From positions 1-8,980 of the forward strand of contig CAZPUJ010000007.1 of the NCBI GenBank assembly GCA_964589725.1: a DNA stretch of 8,980 nt, read 5' to 3'. The notes beneath the pieces were generated by a model, which had not been told where the DNA came from, ran no database searches, and was given only the letters and a program-made list of their open reading frames with translations. This DNA comes from CAYSHJ01 sp964589725. GTDB taxonomy: Bacteria; Planctomycetota; Planctomycetia; Planctomycetales; Planctomycetaceae. Below are positions 1 through 6,800 of the stretch, one piece after another; the first letter of the stretch is position 1; each line of letters begins with the position of its first letter. Made by a program: the position numbers and the translations under genes.

Positions 1-36
1 ATCGCGCAGATAAAAGACAGACTTCTCTCGCACCAT
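1..36 (-). CDS. Start of a downstream gene, truncated by the window edge (unknown product)
   Basis: An ATG on the minus strand at 36-34 opens a frame that stays open for 12 codons to the window edge and reads MVREKSVFYLRD. A GAAAGG sequence lies about 7 nt upstream of the ATG and is a reasonable ribosome binding site. The gene would start 18 bp after the penicillin acylase stop codon, on the same strand, so it would be the next member of the operon. Twelve residues are too few to assign a family. It could also be a chance ATG in an intergenic region. Confidence 0.4.
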   Translation of the reverse strand, partial: MVREKSVFYLRD

Positions 37-54
37 GATCTGGCCTTTCAATGT

Positions 55-2577
55 TCAGTTCAAAGGGCACAGTCGCAACCGCTGCACTGCCAGCGCAGTA
101 ACTTCGGCGCGGTCCAGCGGCAGGACGTGGTACTCGCCGGAGTTCCAGGCGGGGAATTGGTCGGAGTAATGCGGAGAACCCGGATGGCCCGACTGGCTTT
201 GAGCATCCACGGCCAACAAGCAGTTCGTCGCCAAATCGGCGATCAGGCGATAGCCGGCTCCGGAAGTGGCCAGCCAGTCGGGTCCGCTGCCGGTGTTGCA
301 GACCGTGATCATGTCGCCTTTCACCGGTCCGCCACCATGATTCAAAAGTTGTCCCAAATCGCCGCGATTCGACAGCACGTGCTTTAGCGGCAGCCGATGC
401 AAGCGGCCCCATTGCCAGGCCGACATATCGGTGCCGAAACGCTGCGTCAGGTAGGCCAACGTGTCGGTGAAGACGCGGCGGATGCAGGGGAGTCGCTGTC
501 CGTCGGGAAACCAGCCGTGCGGATCGTCCGCGAGAAGACGGCTGGCAACACCCTCGACTTGTTTCGCGAGCAGTTCGGCGGTGACACCCTCAAAATGCAC
601 GTCCGCGACCGCCTTCGACCAGAAGGTGAAGAACACATTGAACAGCGTGGGAGCGACCAGCTCGGCTTCGATGTGTCCGTCCCAATTTTGCAAGTACTGC
701 ATCGCGATTTGGACTTGCGGGTCAGTCACCTCGGACAGAGCGGCCACGAGCGGCGGGAGGCAAGTCACGGCGCGCAGCGAGACCGTGTCCTGGTGCATGT
801 CACGAAAGTCGTCGCAGGTGAAGCCGCGTTCGTAGCTGAATTCGTGAGAATTCAGTTCGGAACTCTCACGAGTTCCGCTACGCGCGGATGATTTCGCGAT
901 ACCCACTTCGATCATCTGGCGAATGCGCGCTGCGCGATGCCCACTGATCCAGGTGCCGTACAGCGGGTACGGGTAATCATCGCCCGCCAGCCGGTTGTTG
1001 GCTGAAGCCAGCCAACCGCGAGATGGATCGATGGCATGCGGCATGGCGTCGAACGGCAGCAAGCCGATCCACTGCTGATCGGGATCCCAACCCGGGCGGT
1101 AGCCTCGTTCGGGTCGTTTTCGCAGCGGAATTCTTCCGGCGCATTGCACGGCGATCTGCCCTGCCACATCGGCGACGACCAGATTGAACGTCGGCACATG
1201 CCAGGGTCGCAACGCTTCACGGAATTCGGCGACGGACTGAACGCGGTTGATGTCCAAGAGCGAGGTGAGCCAACCACCGTGATAAGCCCCGAGCCACTTC
1301 AGCGTGACCGGGCCGGTCTGGTTTCCCGGCGGCGGCAGAATCTCGTCCACCACGGGACCGTTCCGCGAGAAGCAGATCGTGCGCGAGATTGGCTCGGATC
1401 CTTTGACGTGGATCGTCTCGACCAACTCGCGCGAGGGTTCCCACCGGCCGTCGAACTGGAAACAACTCGGATGCGCGGGATCGGTTCGCTCCTGATAAAG
1501 ATCGCGCAGCGAACAAATGTTGTTGGTAATTCCCCAGGCAACACGCTCGTTGCGGCCGAACATGATTGCGGGCATGCCGACGTAGGCCATCCCCGCCACA
1601 TTGAAGTCGCCACCGCAGAGATGAGTTTCGTACCAGCAGGAGACCGCTTCGATCGCGATGTGCGGGTCGCTGGCGACCATCGGCATTCCCGAGCGGCAGT
1701 GTCGTCCGGCAACTACCCAGTTGTTGCTCCCCGTCCCTTCGGGATGCAGGTCAGGCTTTCCAGCCTGACCGTCGCGCAGAGAGTCAGCCTGGAAAGGCTG
1801 ACCTACGACTTCGCGCGGACGCTGTGGCAATCTGTCCCACGGATTTGCGCCGAGTTCGCGTTGCAAGTCGCGATACGATTCGGGCGGGACGACTGCTTCC
1901 GCATCCTCTTCGCCGAGCAAGAACTCGCGATAGAGCGGTCCGTCACCGAGCACCCGCTTGGCCAACTCCGGCATGACGACGACTGGAAAACGGCCGGTCA
2001 GATACCAACGGAATTCGTTCTCGATGGCCAAGCTGTCCAGCGGCGACCACGGCACCGGACGGTAATCGAGCAAATCGAATTCGATCGGCAGTTGTTCGCC
2101 ACATTGTTCGATCCAGGCATTGACGCCCTCGGCAAATGATTGCAGCACGTCGCGCGTCTCATCGGGGAGACTGGTCCATTCCGCTTGAGCGATGCGGTTC
2201 AATCCCACGGTCCGAGCCACGAGATCCAGCGGCAGCCCTTCGGCACCCAGCACCTCGGCCAGCCGCCCGAGTCCTTTGCGACGCAGGTAATCCATCTGGA
2301 ACATCCGGTCCTGCGCCATCGCGAAGCCCAAGCCAAAACACAAGTCGTGATGACTGTCCGCGAAGATGTGCGGAATGCCCCAACGATCTCGTTCGATCGT
2401 CACGTCGGTTCGCACATTAGCGACCACTTGCCCCTCGCAGCGCGGCGCCCGACTCGCCGCTTCACCATGCCACCGGGAATCGAACTCCGACCGCGTCCAG
2501 CCCGCCGTCCTGCAGACCGATTCGATTGCTTCGCCAGTACCGAGCCGCCGCAACACATCTCGCCCAAGGGAAAGCAT
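55..2577 (-). CDS. Penicillin acylase family protein (Ntn hydrolase), apparently without signal peptide
   Basis: This 840-residue protein belongs to the penicillin acylase family, which hydrolyses side-chain amide bonds of beta-lactams, acyl-homoserine lactones or related amides. The substrate here cannot be told. Family precursors cleave themselves into alpha and beta chains, and the new beta N-terminus is the catalytic Ser. Seen here: an alpha-chain opening with DRWGIPHIFADS at about 64-75 and GFAMAQDRMFQMDYLRR at 84-100; the cleavage and nucleophile motif GSNNW with Ser284; ASANNR at 525-529, matching the oxyanion-hole Asn region; and HRAARI at 547-552. The length fits the family. The first ~55 residues are not a signal peptide but a small helical-looking extension, so the enzyme is probably cytoplasmic, unlike classical periplasmic acylases. 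The ATG at 2577 is preceded by GGTGA only 3 nt away, overlapping the stop of the upstream DUF1028 gene. The N-terminal extension must be translated for this start to be right. Two REP-like elements lie in frame, at residues ~258-278 and ~566-582. Confidence 0.93.
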   Translation of the reverse strand: MLSLGRDVLRRLGTGEAIESVCRTAGWTRSEFDSRWHGEAASRAPRCEGQVVANVRTDVTIERDRWGIPHIFADSHHDLCFGLGFAMAQDRMFQMDYLRRKGLGRLAEVLGAEGLPLDLVARTVGLNRIAQAEWTSLPDETRDVLQSFAEGVNAWIEQCGEQLPIEFDLLDYRPVPWSPLDSLAIENEFRWYLTGRFPVVVMPELAKRVLGDGPLYREFLLGEEDAEAVVPPESYRDLQRELGANPWDRLPQRPREVVGQPFQADSLRDGQAGKPDLHPEGTGSNNWVVAGRHCRSGMPMVASDPHIAIEAVSCWYETHLCGGDFNVAGMAYVGMPAIMFGRNERVAWGITNNICSLRDLYQERTDPAHPSCFQFDGRWEPSRELVETIHVKGSEPISRTICFSRNGPVVDEILPPPGNQTGPVTLKWLGAYHGGWLTSLLDINRVQSVAEFREALRPWHVPTFNLVVADVAGQIAVQCAGRIPLRKRPERGYRPGWDPDQQWIGLLPFDAMPHAIDPSRGWLASANNRLAGDDYPYPLYGTWISGHRAARIRQMIEVGIAKSSARSGTRESSELNSHEFSYERGFTCDDFRDMHQDTVSLRAVTCLPPLVAALSEVTDPQVQIAMQYLQNWDGHIEAELVAPTLFNVFFTFWSKAVADVHFEGVTAELLAKQVEGVASRLLADDPHGWFPDGQRLPCIRRVFTDTLAYLTQRFGTDMSAWQWGRLHRLPLKHVLSNRGDLGQLLNHGGGPVKGDMITVCNTGSGPDWLATSGAGYRLIADLATNCLLAVDAQSQSGHPGSPHYSDQFPAWNSGEYHVLPLDRAEVTALAVQRLRLCPLN
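832..881. repeat. REP/BIME-like inverted hairpin pair, family B, inside the acylase gene
   Basis: A 50-bp symmetric element. GTAG at 832-835 is followed directly by a hairpin with arms CTGAATTC (836-843) and GAATTCAG (848-855) around loop GTGA. After two bases comes a second hairpin with arms CGGAACTC (858-865) and GAGTTCCG (870-877) around loop TCAC, followed by CTAC (878-881), the complement of GTAG. Read on the minus strand, the second hairpin has the same GTAG start and the same GTGA loop as the first. It differs at two base pairs (T-A against G-C, and T-A against C-G), each compensated. GTAG plus palindrome, paired in inverted orientation, is the known form of REP elements mobilised by RAYT (TnpA-REP) transposases. 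That a RAYT made this copy is inference. The element is translated in frame as a Ser/Glu/Arg-rich segment of the acylase (about residues 566-582). Confidence 0.75.
1746..1806. repeat. REP/BIME-like inverted hairpin pair, family A, in the acylase linker
   Basis: A 61-bp symmetric element. GCAG at 1746-1749, a one-base variant of GTAG, precedes a hairpin with arms GTCAGGCT (1750-1757) and AGCCTGAC (1762-1769) around loop TTCC. After a 13-nt spacer comes a second hairpin with arms GTCAGCCT (1783-1790) and AGGCTGAC (1795-1802) around loop GGAA, then CTAC (1803-1806). In the GTAG-first orientation both hairpins have loop TTCC. Their stems differ by one flipped pair (G-C against C-G), which keeps pairing intact. 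The architecture matches REP pairs (BIMEs). The minus-strand reading is in frame with the acylase and encodes the segment VGQPFQAD...QAGKPDL (about residues 258-277), ending six residues before the catalytic Ser284. Confidence 0.8.
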
Positions 2578-2584
2578 GGCTCAC

Positions 2585-3397
2585 CTAATTCTTCGGCAGG
2601 GAGGCAGAAGGAGTCTTCAAGCGATCCGGACAAGGATGTTGGAACGGAAGTTTGCCGCCGGGCCATGCGCCTTTGGCCTCATGTTTCAGCTCGGCGTATT
2701 GTTTCGCGAGATCAATCACCGCATCGTCACTCTTGTCGACGTGCAGTGAAAGCCAATCGCCCTCGACGCCCTTCTTCGCTACTCGCATGCCTGCCGCCAG
2801 CCGTCCGCGATGATCACCTCCGGCGCAGTCCGCAGCGATGAGTGCCGCCATCAATCGGTCGGCCAGACTTCCCGATGTGTCTTCATAGGCTCGCGACATG
2901 GCGACCACGACTTCCCGTCCGGTCAACGTATTGCCTTGACAGCAATAGAAACGGCCAGCCATCGCTCCCCAATAGCGGCTGCCTGCGGGGGCGTCTGTCG
3001 GATTGTGGACGGCCGCTCGTCCTTGCATGTCAATGATGGCCAACTGCCGCAGGCCGGAATCTTTGTCCTCTTTGAGCAGTTCAAGAATGACCGCCTCCGG
3101 ACGTTTCCCCTGCTGAAGCAGATCGAGAGCCGGCTCGCCCCACTTCGGCACGTGATAATGTTGAGTGCAAAACGCACCGACATCGGCTCGAACGTACGGC
3201 ACGACCTTGCCCACCGCCGGATACTTGCTGGCCACCGCGGCACCACACACATGATTCTCCGGATCAACGGCGACAATCGAAAACGTGGCGGTGATCTCCG
3301 GCTTCGTTTTGAGCGACTCCCCCGGCGGGGCGGCAGCAAGCGATTTACTGAGCAACGACGCCAGCACGACGAAGGTGACAAGGCACGCGCGAATCAT
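2585..3397 (-). CDS. Secreted DUF1028 family protein (Ntn-hydrolase-like fold)
   Basis: A 270-residue protein matching the DUF1028 family, whose members have an N-terminal-nucleophile-hydrolase-like fold but no established reaction. Seen with numbering from this start: a signal peptide (MIRACLVTFVVLASLL, with a likely cleavage near SLAAA at about 19-23); the family opening TFSIVAVDPENHVCGAAVAS from Thr38; VVPYVRADVGAFCTQ at 65-79; QGNTLTG at 154-160; and AGGDHRGR at 192-199. About 55 residues follow the last motif and resemble nothing I know. In cytosolic relatives the TFSIVA threonine follows the initiator Met, so it is a candidate nucleophile; here it would need processing beyond signal removal. 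I chose the ATG at 3397 because AGGAG lies 7 nt upstream and the signal peptide begins there. An in-frame ATG at 3445 would add 16 residues before the signal peptide and lacks this support. The acylase gene follows after 7 bp, so the two are probably co-transcribed. Confidence 0.88.
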   Translation of the reverse strand: MIRACLVTFVVLASLLSKSLAAAPPGESLKTKPEITATFSIVAVDPENHVCGAAVASKYPAVGKVVPYVRADVGAFCTQHYHVPKWGEPALDLLQQGKRPEAVILELLKEDKDSGLRQLAIIDMQGRAAVHNPTDAPAGSRYWGAMAGRFYCCQGNTLTGREVVVAMSRAYEDTSGSLADRLMAALIAADCAGGDHRGRLAAGMRVAKKGVEGDWLSLHVDKSDDAVIDLAKQYAELKHEAKGAWPGGKLPFQHPCPDRLKTPSASLPKN

Positions 3398-3404
3398 GGT
3401 GGTT

Positions 3405-3409
3405 CTCCT
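3405..3409 (-). promoter_or_regulatory. Ribosome binding site of the DUF1028 gene
   Basis: The minus strand reads AGGAG here, with a 7-nt spacer to the ATG at 3397. It is a close match to the Shine-Dalgarno core and decides the start in favour of 3397 over the upstream ATG at 3445. Confidence 0.75.
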
Positions 3410-3429
3410 GGGTGTGGGACTTTGTAAGC

Positions 3430-3468
3430 TGGTCAACATCATCAAGGCGAACGCTTCAGTTGGTCAAC
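3430..3468. promoter_or_regulatory. Direct repeat TGGTCAAC, two copies 31 bp apart
   Basis: TGGTCAAC occurs at 3430-3437 and again at 3461-3468, a spacing of 31 bp or about three helical turns, upstream of the DUF1028 start. On the minus strand each copy reads GTTGACCA, which contains a TTGACC resembling a sigma-70 -35 box. No good -10 box lies at the expected distance from either. The copies could be paired regulator sites or part of the operon promoter, but an 8-bp repeat can arise by chance. Confidence 0.25.
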
Positions 3469-3742
3469 GTCGCGGCGATGAGATCGTCCCGAACTCGGCC
3501 GTAAAGTTTCGACCGACCGGTCGCCTGATGCCGATGCAGCTGGTATGCGCTGATCCCAAGCTAGCCGAAGAGACTGGCAGTTGCCTGATTTCGCCCGACC
3601 TTCCGGCTTTGGGGTTTTGTGACGCATCGTCCCAATTTCTTGGCTCGCTCAAGAGCTTCGACTGACCCACAAAGACGTGAGTAGTCGATTTTTCGAGCAG
3701 GAAGACTCGCCTCGCGAGCGGGGTCGCGGCTGCGCGGGATAG

Positions 3743-3758
3743 TTTGCCAATCGGCAAA
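3743..3758. repeat. Short inverted repeat upstream of the AsmA-like gene
   Basis: TTTGCC (3743-3748) and GGCAAA (3753-3758) flank AATC and form a perfect 6-bp inverted repeat, about 60 bp before the AsmA-like start. It could be an operator or a small hairpin in the leader. It has no U-tract, so it is not a standard terminator. Confidence 0.3.
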
Positions 3759-3819
3759 TCGAGCCAGTGGGGGCACTTCGCGGCAGCGGGAATGTCATTC
3801 TGTCTGAAACGGAAGTCAG

Positions 3820-6800
3820 ATGATGAGCGATGCAGCGGAATCACGGTCGGAGTCCTCAACCGAAGTTGCGCGCCGGCCTCGCAGATTGTTGCGCTGGTTT
3901 TTGAGGTTAAGCCTGTTCGGCCTGCTTGTCTTGGCGGCCGGTGTGTGGTTCGCGCCGCAGATCGTTTCGCATTCGAGCCTACGGCCGAAGGTTATCGCTT
4001 GGGCACTTGACGGACAGCCGGTCAAGGTGGATTTCGACGCTTCGGATTGGGGGTGGTTCAAGCCTGTGACGGCACATGACGTCTCCGTGCTGGATGCCCA
4101 AGGAAAACCGTTGGTCAAAGCGAAGGAATTTCATAGCCAAGCGACGCTGTGGGAGCTGATTCGCGGTTGGCCAAAGCTCGGCACATTTCAGATTGTCGAG
4201 CCTGTCGGAAACGTCGTGCTGCGGGCAAATGGATCGAACATCGAAGATTTGATCGCGACGTTTCCTGCAAGTTCCTCGGATGGTCCGGCTCTGGAGTTCT
4301 TGATTGAATTTGTGAACTCACGCATCGAATTCGAGCATCCGGCGGCGAATCGAAAATCGACCCTCGACGGAATCGACGGGAAGATCGAATTCGGGCCGAG
4401 CGGCCTGACGCGAGCGCTCGCGGAAATGCCGTCGAAGTCAGGTGGCGGGAAGGATGATGCCGGGCAACTCGCGCTGTATTTCGGCGAGCTGCTCAATGAC
4501 AACTCAAATACCGGCGGATCGAATTCGAGCGAAAGTGACCAACCGATGGACGGCGTGGACCTGTTGGAGTCGCCGTCGAACATTCAGCAGATTTCGGCGA
4601 CAGTCGGCGGACGGCAGTTGAAGTTGCGTGTGAAAGAGTGGCGGCTCGATTGGCTCAATCCGATCCTGGCTCGTTGGCATCCGGGGGGTGAAATCGCGGG
4701 GTTGTTGAATGCGAATTTCAAGGCCGCTCTAACGGCGCATCCCGCCGAAAAGACTGAACGCACGAAGGTTGCGGGGCGCGGTGAGTTTTCGATCAGCAAC
4801 TTGCTCGTCGCCGGACTGACCGGCATGAAGTCGGACAAGTTGCGTCTGGCGGAAGTCACCTTGCGAGGTCAGGTCAAGACAGACGGCCGACGCGTGCAAC
4901 TCGACGACACAGAATTGAAATCCGACATCGGCGAGATGACGGCAACTGGCGACATGCCACTGTCCGGCTGGTCGTTCACATCGCCGGAGCAGGCGTTCGA
5001 CAAACTCAGCGCGGAGACATTTCGCATTGATGGGCAAGTCGATCTCGCGAAGCTCGCGGCACTGTTGCCGCGAACACTCGCGGTTCGAGACGGAACGAAA
5101 ATCACGGGTGGCTCGGTCAAAGCTGTGTTGCTCAGTCAGCCGAAGGACGGGGCCAGGCGACTCAGCGGCAAAATGGAGGTTGCCAGTTTGTCGGCCATTG
5201 CGGACGGGCAGAAAGTCGACTGGAACGTGCCGATCGAAGCGATCGTTTCCGTACGTCGCGACCAAAACGAATTCGTGTTTGATCGGCTGACGTGTCGATC
5301 GGATTTTCTGCAAGCGGATGCGACCGGCACATTGTCGAACGCCAACTTCACGGCGACAGCAGACCTCGACAAGCTGCATCAGAATCTCAACCGTTTCTTC
5401 GATTGGGGCATCGACGGACTGAGCGGCCAGCTGCAGGCGGGCGGCAAAATTCAACAGCGGCACGGTGGCGAAGTCGCGTTGTCGGCGAAAACACAATTGA
5501 CCGCGTTTGAAGTGCGACAGCGCGGGCAATCGCCGTGGCGCGAGCAGTCGCTCGACATCGACCTCACATCAACCGGCCACCTGTCCGATCAGCAGCACGC
5601 GGAGCGAATTGATTCGGCCGAATTAACTGTGATGAGCGGCGGCGATCGCTTCCGAATCAAGCTGTTGGAGCCAGTCGATCTGACCGCAAAACCAGCGAAC
5701 TGGCGAGGCGAGGCGGACCTCATTGGCGGTCTGCAATCGTGGCAATCGCGGTTGCAGCCGTTGATTTCGTTCGCCGGTTGGCAACTTGCCGGACAAATCG
5801 TGGCTCACGCCGAGGTCGATGCCGGACGGCAACGAATCAACGTGTCGAACTTCAAGGCGGCGATCGAGCAACTTGACGCGAAGAGTACGGACTACGCGAT
5901 TCGCGAACCAAAGCTGTCGTTGCAGATGACCGGGCAATACGACGTGTCGGCCGAACGCTGGACGTCGCCAAGTTTCGACCTGGTCAGTCAAACGGCGACG
6001 ATTCATGGTCGCGATATTGAGGCGACACTCAAATCGGACAATCTGGCGGCGAAGGGTGACACGGACTTCCGAGTCAGCCTCGGTAACGTCTCGCGCTGGA
6101 TGTTGGCGGGACAGGTTCCGCCCAATTATTTCCTCGGCGGCGATGCGGCGGGCAAACTCACGTTCAGGCAACAAGCCGGAACGACGGTTGCCAAATTGGA
6201 TTCGCAAATTCAAAAAGCGATCGTGGCGTCAAAGACCGGCAAGCCGCAACCCGCCTGGGAAACCGTGTGGCAGGAAGAATCCGTGCGACTCACAGGAGAA
6301 GCAGCCATTGATCCTGCGAAGCAATTACTCAAACTGACAGACGCAAAGATCACAGCCGATGGTCTAGAGGTCGCTTGCAGCGGAACGATCGACGAGTGGC
6401 AGGCCGCTCCGCGGCTCGATCTCTCCGGCGACTTGGCGTACGACTGGGATCGCCTGATGCTGCGGCTGGGCGAATCGGTGCGGCAGAACATCAAACTGAC
6501 AGGCCGCGACCAGCGACCGTTCGCACTGCGAGGAAGTTTGCCAAGTGCGACAGTGGCAAGTTCCCGTGTCCCGGCAACCGCCGCCTCGCTCCATGCCGGA
6601 CGATCAGCAACGTCTGCCTCGAATGATGCCGCGCTGTTGGCTCTCACAGGACAAGCTGGTCTCGGCTGGGAATCGGCCAGTCTCTATGGCCTGCCGCTGA
6701 GCACAGGCAATATCGGCTGCAAGCTGCAAGACGGTGTCGGGCAATTGGCGATGTCCGACGTCTCGGTCCTCGAAGGCAAAGTCCGGCTCGCGTCGCAACT

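Larger units (their letters stand above)
3398..3819. other. Divergent intergenic region, no recognised gene
   Basis: About 420 bp between the starts of the leftward DUF1028 gene and the rightward AsmA-like gene. It should hold both promoters. I cannot point to a convincing -35/-10 pair on either strand. Open frames cross it on both strands, but their translations (rich in Ser, Arg and Pro) match no family I know, they lack good ribosome binding sites, and they overlap the start of one flanking gene. Visible structure is limited to short repeats and palindromes: a repeated TGGTCAAC, the perfect 10-bp palindrome CGACCGGTCG at 3514-3523, and the inverted repeat at 3743-3758. Confidence 0.6.

Noticed and set aside
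1036..2139. A 367-codon open frame on the plus strand opposite the acylase gene
   Set aside because: It is antisense to a well-supported enzyme whose motifs lie on the minus strand. Its translation is Arg-rich and matches no family; such antisense frames are common in GC-rich genes.
3681..3700. GTAG followed by TCGA-TTTT-TCGA as a possible third REP-like hairpin
   Set aside because: The stem is only 4 bp and self-complementary, and there is no inverted partner hairpin with CTAC, unlike the two elements in the acylase gene.
3464..3859. A 131-codon minus-strand frame across the divergent intergenic region
   Set aside because: It overlaps the start of the AsmA-like gene, has no ribosome binding site I can see, and its composition looks non-coding. 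A shorter frame at 3561-3776 has the same problems.
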